From IMG/VR virus record IMGVR_UViG_3300035663_000040, positions 1-38,132 of that record: 38,132 bases of DNA, one strand, 5' to 3'. The stretch comes from a virus. The notes beneath the pieces are model-generated. The model did not search any database. It had not been told where the DNA came from and worked only from the letters and a program-made list of their open reading frames with translations. The position numbers and the translations under genes are program-made. The number at the start of each line of letters is the position of its first letter. Position 1 is the first letter of the stretch. Shown here one piece after another: positions 6,991 through 13,730 of this stretch.

Positions 6991-9560
6991 TATGCCTCTG
7001 GCACGTCATCAATTCGAATTTGCGCATTGCCATTCGGGTCGCGGACGATGCTTCCGACGCTCGCGGACGGCTTAGCTAAGTAATTGTTGACAACGACAGG
7101 CGGAGGTTGAAGCTTCTGAATCGCTTGCACCATTTGCTCGGTCATCATCATCATGCGGTCCTCGCGCTCGGCCTTGTCCGACTCTGCGAGCAAGACTTCT
7201 GGAGAAAGGGCCTGACCCCCCAAACCTATTTCTGGGGAGTAAGAGGAAGGAGCGGTATCAAAACCAGAGGGGTCAGGCGAAACTTGAGGAGGCATTGCTC
7301 CCATTGACGGATCCATCGGCATCCCTTGCGGAGCTTGAGGGGCTTGCATCGCGGCTTGCTCAGGGGCAGGCATGTCGCCCATTCCAGAACCTTCCGCGAC
7401 TCCGCCGCCCGTCATCATCTGCTGAACTCGGGGAGTGTATATCCCCTTAGCCGCAAGAGTCTTCTCTACTTCGGCGTCAGCCATCGCTTGAGTGCCCTGA
7501 GCATCAGCCTCAACCTGAGCAGATATTGCGTCGAGCATCTTCTTGCGGGTTGCTTCTGGAATATCAGGAGCCGTCTCAATAAGAACTTCAGGAGGAATGC
7601 CAACACCCTTACCATAGAGCTCCACAAGTACACCGAAGAGAGCCGCCTGAGAGGTTGGGCTCCAAGCAGATTCAACAACCGCAACATCGTACTCGCCGAT
7701 GTCTGCTGTTTCGAGCATCGTGATAATTTCTTGGTCCGTGAAGGAGTCGAGAGCTTGGTCGCCAAGCATGACCTCTTCCCGAACGGACCGGTTCTTAAGA
7801 ATGCGAAGAATGCGCTGAGGGGAGTAATACTTGCGAATCATCGAGAGGAGGAGGCGCCCGAGCTTGCGTTTCGCAAAGGAGAGGTTTTGAAAGACTTGCT
7901 CGTGACCAAGCATCTTCTGCTGCTGCCGCTGATGAATAGCTGCGCCTGAAGTGTTCGCCCCTGCGTCTTCAACGGACGTGTCGAGGAAGAGCGAAATCGT
8001 ATTCGCTTCCATGTCGATAAGGTTCGCAATCTCGGAAGGGAACTTCGAGCCCTCGGTCTTTGATGGCTGCCGAGTAACGTCGTTAAGCGTAACAACGAAG
8101 CCAGGCTTGTTTGCGTTCTTCTCGAACTTAGCCTTCTCGCCTTCAGGGAAGAGAGTGTCGTCGATGAACCAACCGTAAGAGGACATCATGTTTCCGATGT
8201 CGACGGTCTGGCTTCGCCTGTAATTAACCTCGCGCTGAGAGTCTTTAATTGCCTCAATCTTTCCGTAGAAACGATTGCCGCGTTTCTCACAGTATACGGG
8301 TACAACAAAGAAGTCATCAGTCGGAAGGTCGGCTGGGTCCTCGTCAGAAAGAACCTTGGAGCCCGCAACTTTCGTTATGCGAATCTTTGGGATGTTCCGC
8401 TCGACAACAACGAAACCCGGAATGGTACGGACCATCTCGATGTCTTTATCGTTCCAGCGCTCGGCTTTATGGAAGAACTCGTCCGCAACATTAGCAAGTA
8501 CGGAGACGGGTTTGTAGATTCGACGCCAACACTCAATGACTCGGTACTCTTTCCGCGCAATGTCTACAAGAACTTCGCCGCCTAACATTATCTGAGTACG
8601 GTTCTCACTTCGACCATACTGGTCATTCGCGTAGTTCTTGTGTGGAGATGCGTCTTCCGTGAGGAACGTATCGTGATTAATCTCTATCTCTTCTGCGACC
8701 TTCGGCCAGAATTGTTTCAGCTTCATCATGCTGTACATCTGGTCTTTAATGAGAACTTCGCAGTCGCTTAGGTCTTCCTTCTCGTGTTCGCCAAAAGTCG
8801 CACGCATCCAAGGGAGTTTCTCGACCTTGATGTCGCCTTCAAGGGAGCTGTCAAAATTGACGGAGAGGGTGAAGTTCCCGCGCCCAACAATGCAGGCGTC
8901 CTTAAAAACCTTCCCCTCTTCGCGGTCGTAGTAGCATTGTTCAAGTACGTGCTTAGCAACGGCGGAGTATGCGTCGGCAACTCGGCCATCGCCCTCGCCA
9001 ACGGGTGCGTATTTAATGTCTGAGCGCTGACGGGCCTGAGCTCCGCAGAGTTTGTTGACGTAATGCTGAGCGTAGTTGAGAACAAGACATGCGCGGTTGT
9101 TAGCTTCACGCTGAAGCTTCTTCTCGGCAGGCCATTGCTCCCCGTCAAAGAAGTCATCGGCCTCAATGCCTTTCCGAAAAGAGTCGGCCTCAAGCTCTCG
9201 GCAGTCGCGGAAAATAGAGTGGACCTCGGAGACAATATCGTCGTCGAGTTGCTTCTTCGGCTGAGCCTTAAGCTGAACTTCCTCAAGGACGTGCTCGTGA
9301 CCATCTTCGGGGTCAGGCGCAATTACCCAGCCTTCAGGGACTTCGGGCATCCCTTGGTCCAGAGGCATCCCAGTCATCGGGTCAATCTGCGGCTCGACGG
9401 GAGGTTGGTAAGGTTGCCAGATTACTTCGTGGACATGACCGTCTCGCGCTTGAGACATGGCGCCAATGCCCTTCTCCTCGTTGAGGTAAACGATATGGTA
9501 GTGAGCTCCACGGCCAACTCCGATCGAGTCGGTGCGCTTAAATATCTTTGGGCCTTGCAT
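6990..9560 (-). CDS. Portal protein, P22-like
   Basis: 856 aa, somewhat longer than P22 gp1. An N-terminal extension of ~90 residues precedes a core with P22-portal hallmarks: a helical start (EADDFFDGEQWPAEKKLQRE), NRACLVLNYAQHYVNKLCG, KDACIVGRGNFTLSV, and a central FFVVPVYCEKRGNRFYG followed by DSQREVNYRRSQ. The C-terminal ~150 residues are rich in Met, Pro, Gln and Gly, possibly the barrel plus a flexible tail. The portal ring is the DNA entry and exit channel and binds terminase. Its start overlaps the 77-aa gene that follows terL. Confidence 0.88.
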   Translation of the reverse strand: MQGPKIFKRTDSIGVGRGAHYHIVYLNEEKGIGAMSQARDGHVHEVIWQPYQPPVEPQIDPMTGMPLDQGMPEVPEGWVIAPDPEDGHEHVLEEVQLKAQPKKQLDDDIVSEVHSIFRDCRELEADSFRKGIEADDFFDGEQWPAEKKLQREANNRACLVLNYAQHYVNKLCGAQARQRSDIKYAPVGEGDGRVADAYSAVAKHVLEQCYYDREEGKVFKDACIVGRGNFTLSVNFDSSLEGDIKVEKLPWMRATFGEHEKEDLSDCEVLIKDQMYSMMKLKQFWPKVAEEIEINHDTFLTEDASPHKNYANDQYGRSENRTQIMLGGEVLVDIARKEYRVIECWRRIYKPVSVLANVADEFFHKAERWNDKDIEMVRTIPGFVVVERNIPKIRITKVAGSKVLSDEDPADLPTDDFFVVPVYCEKRGNRFYGKIEAIKDSQREVNYRRSQTVDIGNMMSSYGWFIDDTLFPEGEKAKFEKNANKPGFVVTLNDVTRQPSKTEGSKFPSEIANLIDMEANTISLFLDTSVEDAGANTSGAAIHQRQQQKMLGHEQVFQNLSFAKRKLGRLLLSMIRKYYSPQRILRILKNRSVREEVMLGDQALDSFTDQEIITMLETADIGEYDVAVVESAWSPTSQAALFGVLVELYGKGVGIPPEVLIETAPDIPEATRKKMLDAISAQVEADAQGTQAMADAEVEKTLAAKGIYTPRVQQMMTGGGVAEGSGMGDMPAPEQAAMQAPQAPQGMPMDPSMGAMPPQVSPDPSGFDTAPSSYSPEIGLGGQALSPEVLLAESDKAEREDRMMMMTEQMVQAIQKLQPPPVVVNNYLAKPSASVGSIVRDPNGNAQIRIDDVPEA

Positions 9561-9771
9561 CTTCGTTAATCTCGAAAGCGGTGACTAGAGAGCTGCGGCC
9601 TTCGCCGAGAGTCTCGGTGCGAACGTGAAGAATCTTCAGGCGGTCGGAAAGAATCCCCTCGGACTTAGCCATCGTTGTAAAAGCGGAGAGAAGAGCGGAC
9701 ACAGCAGCACCAACGGAGTCAGGAGATGAGTCAAATGCAACTTGGTGCTTAAGAATCATACGAGGATCCAC
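9538..9771 (-). CDS. Hypothetical protein between terL and portal, 77 aa
   Basis: A small complete frame that overlaps the end of terL by 16 bases and the start of the portal gene by 23 bases, so all three are coupled. The sequence is mixed alpha/beta (VGAAVSALLSAFTTMAKSEG) with no known motif. The position suggests a packaging or portal-assembly accessory; nothing in the protein proves it. Confidence 0.6.
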   Translation of the reverse strand: MDPRMILKHQVAFDSSPDSVGAAVSALLSAFTTMAKSEGILSDRLKILHVRTETLGEGRSSLVTAFEINEDARPKDI

Positions 9772-11432
9772 CCATCGGAAGTTTGGTCTCGGTCTCGGAC
9801 GTACGCAGGGATTCGAGGCTTAGCTGGTTCGCTATCAGGAGGGCGAGCACCGAAGCGGTAATCGCGGAAAACGTCAAAAAGGTAAGCAAGAGCGTCCAAG
9901 CCATCGTCATGCCAATAAGGAAATTTACTCATCTCCAACCTAAGCCTCTCGATGTAGGCTTTCGGAATGGAAGATGAGATGTGGAGCTTGCCGTTGTTGA
10001 GGGGCCATTGAAGGTTTGAGAGGATACGCTCCTCTTTACTTCTTCCACCTGGCCTAAGTATGACTAAACTCCCACCTTCGACGGTGACACTCCGCCCTTT
10101 TGCTCGTAAGGCGTTCGCAACGTGAATCTCCATGCTCTGCATCGAGACTTTTTCAACGCCGAGCCTCAAGATTCGACCGTTTCGGAGGTAAACCTTGGTA
10201 ACAATGTCCATTGCCTCTGCTTCTGCGAGGGGTTCAATGACGGCATCGAGTATGTAAATGTTGGAGGCGCCCAAGTCGTCGCGGAAAGGCTCAACCCCAC
10301 AGACAAGAATACCCCAGGAGTCGCCCGTTCGGTCCTTTCGGTACCCGGCTGGGTCAATAACCATGAACTTGAAGAGGTTCTTTGGGATCTGGGAGGGCAT
10401 GACCTCCTTGAGATAGGCGGAGTTGAGCTTCTCCTCACCGCGGGGGGTAGGGTCAAGGAGTTGTTGAGAGTAGAAGAACTGCTTGTTCGTGCGGAGCTCG
10501 GCTAGTTTCTTCTCGGGTAGGTAAACGGACTCACCATTTGGGGCACCGTCGACCGTCGCAGGCTTAAGGCGTAGATGGTAAACAGGAGTGCCGTCGTCAA
10601 GCTTCTTCTCCCGAAGGGCCTGAAGCAGACCGAAGTGATGGTAAGGAGTACCCGTCACCCCATGGGTCCCGTCAACCGTGCCAAGGTTCTGGCTCATGTC
10701 AAAGGACTCTTTGAGCTTGGTGATTACATCGGGGTTGTTGACGAAATCGTGAACTTCAATATCGTCGTAAAGGCGCCGCGAGAAATGGCTACCCGTCGGC
10801 ATACCCTCAAGAAGTCCATGTCCAGAGATTGACGGCTCCGCCGCCGCAGTCGAACGCTTGATAACAAGCCCAACCTCCTCGCTCCACTTCGGGGATTCCT
10901 TCGCGGGGTTCTCATAGAAGATGTCCGGGAAGCAGGCCTTGAGAATCGCAGAGTCTTCAAGGACCCACTTGATTTGGCGCACAAACCTCTGAGCCGCGGG
11001 CTTTGAGTAGGAGAATAGGGCAATGCGCTCGTTCGGGTCGCGAAGAAGCCGGTGAATGGAGTCGGCTACGGTAATGATGGTTGATTTGCCGTGCTCACGG
11101 GCCCAGATGTCAAGTGTATTCGTTCGAGGTCCGTCTTGAACCTCCCAGCAGGCTTGAATCCAGAACTTGTGATAGGCAACCGGGACCCGAAGGCCAAAGT
11201 AGACAAGAGCCCAGAGGTCGTTAAGAAAGAGGTGCCGGTACTGCTCACGCTCCCAAGCCCCCTCGTCCACACCCTCGGGCGGGTTCATGATGGTCTCAAA
11301 GACCTCGTAGTAGTTGACCTTGTGCCTAACCCCAGGGATGCGGCTCCACTTGATGCCGTTAAGCTCAATCTCCGTACCCTCAAGGCGGTGAGGCTTCTGC
11401 GGGAACCAAGGCTTGGAAAAATCGTGTATCAC
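9756..11432 (-). CDS. terL: Terminase large subunit
   Basis: 558 aa. An ATPase domain comes first: a degenerate Walker A AREHGKST (~residues 111-118) and a Walker B-like LYDDIE (~221-226). The RNase H-like nuclease domain follows, with KFMVIDPAG and a C-terminal acidic motif DDGLDALAYLFD. It pumps and cuts DNA at the portal. The start is a GTG at 11432 with only GGGG as a possible ribosome-binding site. The -10-like box of the shared late element ends 6 nt upstream, so the mRNA could be leaderless. It opens the late operon. Confidence 0.92.
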   Translation of the reverse strand: MIHDFSKPWFPQKPHRLEGTEIELNGIKWSRIPGVRHKVNYYEVFETIMNPPEGVDEGAWEREQYRHLFLNDLWALVYFGLRVPVAYHKFWIQACWEVQDGPRTNTLDIWAREHGKSTIITVADSIHRLLRDPNERIALFSYSKPAAQRFVRQIKWVLEDSAILKACFPDIFYENPAKESPKWSEEVGLVIKRSTAAAEPSISGHGLLEGMPTGSHFSRRLYDDIEVHDFVNNPDVITKLKESFDMSQNLGTVDGTHGVTGTPYHHFGLLQALREKKLDDGTPVYHLRLKPATVDGAPNGESVYLPEKKLAELRTNKQFFYSQQLLDPTPRGEEKLNSAYLKEVMPSQIPKNLFKFMVIDPAGYRKDRTGDSWGILVCGVEPFRDDLGASNIYILDAVIEPLAEAEAMDIVTKVYLRNGRILRLGVEKVSMQSMEIHVANALRAKGRSVTVEGGSLVILRPGGRSKEERILSNLQWPLNNGKLHISSSIPKAYIERLRLEMSKFPYWHDDGLDALAYLFDVFRDYRFGARPPDSEPAKPRIPAYVRDRDQTSDGWILV

Positions 11433-11438
11433 TACCCC

Positions 11439-11469
11439 GAGGGTGAGATAGGAGTTGACTGCCCGTAAG
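11439..11469 (-). promoter_or_regulatory. Late promoter-like element C (terL unit)
   Basis: On the - strand CTTACGGG-N15-TCACCCTC. It matches the elements at 3739, 25746 and 35374 in both boxes and has the same 15-bp spacing as two of them. The second box ends 6 nt before the terL GTG. Confidence 0.6.
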
Positions 11470-11473
11470 TTTT

Positions 11474-11935
11474 ATGACACCTATTGGTCATGTCCTTCTA
11501 CGTCCCGGTCGTTAAAATCGGGGGCGCGCTTTGAGGCTTAATGCCGAACTGTCCAGCCGAAGGTTAGCGATGAATGCTCTTAAACGTCGCAGAATTAACA
11601 ACACCAGAGCGAAGCGGTTAATGACCGATACCCAACGAAGCTTGTTGCAAGGTTAGTTGGTAGGCGTTGAATGCATCTTAGGATGTCGTAAAGGAGGGAC
11701 AGCCCAACCCCCTCCAGGAAGCCGAAAGGGAGACTTTTCGGTCTCCGAGCGCGAGCAGTTATAAGTCTCGACCCTCCGAGTTGGCAGTTGCAACACCGAA
11801 TACGGATACCGACTAGGACCGATGTTTGCGTTCGCTAAAGGCTATGACCTTTTTGTCAAACAGAAAGGTAACGTAGCCCTTAGTGTAACCAAAGCCGTGT
11901 CCGCTAGTCCCGATATGTAGGATCAAGTATATAGT
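11474..11935. ncRNA. Candidate large structured RNA between terL and the regulatory block
   Basis: There is no credible reading frame, but many perfect or near-perfect helices. They include ATGAC/GTCAT (11474-78/11487-91), CCCGGT/ATCGGG (11504-09/11517-22), ATTAAC/GTTAAT (11594-99/11617-22), TACCCAAC/GTTGGTA (11629-36/11656-62, one bulge), GGAGGG/CCCTCC (11693-98/11710-15), and GGAGAC/GTCTCC (11729-34/11741-46), which is mutually exclusive with CCGAAA/TTTCGG (11722-27/11736-41). GACTAGGAC/GTC-CG-CTAGTC (11811-19/11899-909) encloses a long hairpin whose 10-bp outer helix (11835-44/11874-83) and 6-bp inner helix (11847-52/11864-69) flank an internal loop. Strand is unresolved: the outer helix has A-C on + but G-U on -, while other helices have G-U on +. 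Size and phage context recall GOLLD or ROOL RNAs, but I cannot assign a class. Confidence 0.4.
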
Positions 11936-12065
11936 CTATAGGTTCCGCTTTAGGGATCTTAGGGATTAGGGCCATGCCTCCAGTCAAAGGGATCGGGCCG
12001 CCACTTAAAAATATTCGCTAACTTCCGGGGTGTTTTATAACAAGAACGGTCGGACCCGCCGGAGA

Positions 12066-12094
12066 CCCCTACCCCCACACCCCCCCCCCTACCC
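12066..12094 (-). other. G-quadruplex-type tract (G-rich on - strand)
   Basis: On + the runs are C4, C5, C10 and C3, separated by 1-3 bases; the - strand therefore carries four close G-runs able to form an intramolecular quadruplex. It lies in the gene-free region upstream of terL. Confidence 0.6.
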
Positions 12095-12244
12095 TTCAGC
12101 CTCACGCACGCACAGCCTCCTTCTAGTCTTCTTCTACATCGAAGACAAATGCAAGCCCCTTGCCTATCTCTCCCACAATCGAGCGTGGCAAGCCCTGCAA
12201 TCGAGTGCATACCTAGATAAGTAGGGGAGATGCTTCACTTTCTA

Positions 12245-12262
12245 CGATAATACTAATTATCG
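12245..12262 (-). other. AT-rich inverted repeat over the stop of the HTH gene
   Basis: CGATAAT pairs with ATTATCG around a 4-base loop and covers the stop codon of the leftward HTH gene (12253). No T-run follows, so it is not a normal terminator. It may be an operator or a 3'-end hairpin. Confidence 0.4.
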
Positions 12263-12735
12263 GTTGAGCCTTTTGGGGGCTCTTGAGGCTTTGTAAAGCT
12301 CTGTGTTTGGCTCTTGGTGTTCGCGGTTGATTGGTCGTTTATGAGGCGATTCGCATGAAAAACCTCCTTGAACCCATAGATCACGTCCTTCAACGCGCCG
12401 TCGTCAAGTTTGCCCGATATTGATTTTAACAGCCTCATCTCAATATTGCTAAACAACTGAGTCTTTGAAACTAAGTATGCGGGCACGTCTTCAAGCTTTG
12501 GAAAATACTCCTCAAATCTCTTAAGTGCGTATCTTACTTGGTATGCCTTACAACCGATAGCCTTAGCAGTGGCTTCATTGGATAGCCCAAGCATTTTGCC
12601 GTGTAAGGCTTGAGCCTCAAGGACCATGCGCGCAGTCTCCTTATCACTTTTTAGAGATTCAAACTCACGCTCTTTTTGGTCGTTTCGTGGCCGTCCGCCT
12701 TTCTTCTTTCGCTTAATACTTCCGGCGACCTGCAA
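12253..12735 (-). CDS. HTH DNA-binding protein, candidate small terminase
   Basis: The convincing part is ~155 aa. A basic start (KRKKKGGRPRNDQKERE) leads to a helix-turn-helix (LSNEATAKAIGCKAYQVRYAL) and then a helical region (MRLLKSISGKLDDGALKDVI) with a disordered tail. HTH plus helical oligomerisation region, directly upstream of terL on the same strand, fits a small terminase subunit; a transcriptional regulator is equally possible. Start is uncertain. The frame stays open to a TTG at 13269, but the extra ~175 residues are Ser/Thr-rich, disordered and overlap a better coding frame (12713..13270). I place it at the TTG at 12735; an ATT near 12724 overlapping the upstream stop, or +1 frameshifting from the upstream gene, are alternatives. 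Confidence 0.5.
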   Translation of the reverse strand: MQVAGSIKRKKKGGRPRNDQKEREFESLKSDKETARMVLEAQALHGKMLGLSNEATAKAIGCKAYQVRYALKRFEEYFPKLEDVPAYLVSKTQLFSNIEMRLLKSISGKLDDGALKDVIYGFKEVFHANRLINDQSTANTKSQTQSFTKPQEPPKGSTDN

Positions 12736-13270
12736 ACGTTGAGTTAATGTCCCTTTGAAATCGCCTGTTGTGGAGTGTCTGCCGGATTGTGCCTGATTCG
12801 ATTCCCTTAAGGACTCGCTCCCGGAATTCGGTAGGGTCATAGTTGAGATGTCGACAGATCCACTCGAAGCTTCCAACGTGGTCGGCATCACTTCTGATCC
12901 ACCACAAGTCTGCATCTCCCTCTCGGCTGGGATTAGTGACTCCCTTTGCGGCGGACTCGATTCCCCTATAGAGGCACCAAAACCAGAGTTCGTGTTCGGG
13001 TAGGCTTGTCTCACTTGGAGTTGTGTAGTTGTCTCCTTGGATCCCGTCGATAAACTCGTGCTCGGCTCGTTCCCAATCTTTTGGTGTGAGACTGAGCCCG
13101 CTTCGCCAGGGGATCTTTCTCCCGGTAAGGGTGAGATTGGTTGGGACTCGGTTCTTACTTCGCCACTCTCGCTCTTTAATGAGCTCTTTGAGTCGCCTAA
13201 CGTGTCTGTCGGCGATAATTTGCGAGATTCGGTTCGCCCGCGCTCGGGGGTGGTCGTATTGTCTGGCAAT
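12713..13270 (-). CDS. Hidden open frame, ~185 aa, no standard start codon
   Basis: On the - strand a frame is open from just after a TAG at 13304-13306 to the TAA at 12713-12715. It reads like real protein: ISQIIADRHVRRLKELIKER, then LTPKDWERAEHEFIDGIQG, PEHELWFWCLYRGIESAAKG, and VGSFEWICRHLNYDPTEFRE. The last part resembles a module found in phage proteins of unknown function. Between the upstream stop and a TTG at 12907 there is no ATG, GTG or TTG. A possible start is the ATT at 13270 with AGGTG 4 nt upstream; a CTG at 13294 is another. The long overlapping frame of the HTH gene is the less protein-like of the two here. A 6-bp inverted repeat (TGCAAC/GTTGCA) lies just upstream at about 13314-13328. 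Confidence 0.55.
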   Translation of the reverse strand: MARQYDHPRARANRISQIIADRHVRRLKELIKEREWRSKNRVPTNLTLTGRKIPWRSGLSLTPKDWERAEHEFIDGIQGDNYTTPSETSLPEHELWFWCLYRGIESAAKGVTNPSREGDADLWWIRSDADHVGSFEWICRHLNYDPTEFRERVLKGIESGTIRQTLHNRRFQRDINSTFAGRRKY

Positions 13271-13336
13271 TGTGCACCTGTTGTGTGCCGCCAGATACCG
13301 ATTCTAGGCTAAATGCAACTTGGTTGCAATAAGAAT

Positions 13337-13603
13337 CTACGCGGTTTTATCCTTGTTTCTCAAGGCTTTCTTAATCGACGCGGCATCTTTTCGGAGTAAC
13401 TCCCAGAATTCGAGCACACTTAGTCCGCTAAGCTCTTGCGCATCTACAAGAACGTCAACCTTGACCGCTCGGGACGTTTTTTCAGCCACAAGGTAGCCTT
13501 GTTGGCTCAGGCCAAGCCTCTTTGCCATTCCATACGCGGTTAAGCCTAACTTTTTTCTGACCGTCTCAAGAGTTTTCATTGAGAAACTTTCTAACTTATT
13601 CAC
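13337..13603 (-). CDS. Cro/CI-like HTH regulator
   Basis: 88 aa from a GTG at 13603 with a good ribosome-binding site (GAGGT, 7 nt upstream); an internal ATG gives a shorter form starting MKTLETVRKKLG. Residues ~13-40 form an HTH of the XRE/Cro kind (GLTAYGMAKRLGLSQQGYLV). A short helical C-terminal part is followed by a Lys-rich end. It is divergent from the early operon and separated from it by repeated TTGATGA half-sites, the classic place for a phage repressor that controls both directions. I infer that it governs early transcription; the lysogeny role is inferred. Confidence 0.7.
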   Translation of the reverse strand: MNKLESFSMKTLETVRKKLGLTAYGMAKRLGLSQQGYLVAEKTSRAVKVDVLVDAQELSGLSVLEFWELLRKDAASIKKALRNKDKTA

Positions 13604-13618
13604 CGACTTACCTCATTA

Positions 13619-13702
13619 ATCAATTTTAGTTGATGAAAATGCTTGACTGGAAGCATCAAATCGTCGAAGGTTACTTTACTTGATGAATTTAAAATCATCA
13701 AG
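13619..13702. promoter_or_regulatory. Operator cluster between repressor-like gene and early operon
   Basis: Half-sites of the form TTGATGA recur in both orientations: ATCAA/TTGAT (13619-23/13630-34), TTGATG/CATCAA (13630-35/13654-59) with an inner TGCTT/AAGCA (13640-44/13651-55), and a perfect 8-bp palindrome CTTGATGA-N8-TCATCAAG at 13679..13702. These are likely binding sites for the adjacent HTH protein. Confidence 0.65.
13673..13701 (-). promoter_or_regulatory. Leftward promoter for the repressor-like gene
   Basis: On the - strand -35 TTGATG (13701-13696), 17-bp spacer, -10 TAAAGT (13678-13673). The -35 box lies inside one arm of the perfect operator palindrome (13679..13702), which would give autoregulation. 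Confidence 0.5.
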
Positions 13703-13730
13703 GTTAATCAACTAACTTGGAGAATAGATT

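Larger units (their letters stand above)
11433..12252. other. 820-bp gene-free region upstream of terL
   Basis: The left two thirds hold promoter element C and the structured-RNA candidate. The right third (11940..12252) holds repeated GGG runs with TTAGGGAT units (11950..11970), a C-rich tract (12066..12094), hairpins GTCTTC/GAAGAC near 12127..12146 and GCAAG/CTTGC near 12151..12163, and two CAATCGAG direct repeats near 12175 and 12198. The 83-codon frame at 11959..12210 (-) is compositionally skewed by the G/C tract and is not called. A packaging (pac/cos) site or regulatory RNA would fit the position. Confidence 0.5.

Noticed and set aside
7326-7949. 207-codon rightward frame opposite the portal gene
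   Set aside because: Antisense shadow, no start signal and no protein-like pattern.
8768-9322. 184-codon second leftward frame within the portal gene
   Set aside because: Out-of-frame shadow of conserved portal sequence, Ser/Thr/Leu/Arg-skewed.
11924-11936. A group I intron-like S element (AAGTATATAGTCT) after the structured region, with GACTA upstream as possible P7 partner
   Set aside because: No matching P3, P4-P6 core or J8/7 layout was found, the hairpin upstream does not end where P8 should, and there is no interrupted gene on either side.
11959-12210. 83-codon leftward frame in the gene-free region
   Set aside because: It runs through the G/C tract, giving Gly/Cys/Arg-rich low-complexity sequence, with no ribosome-binding site and no protein-like character.
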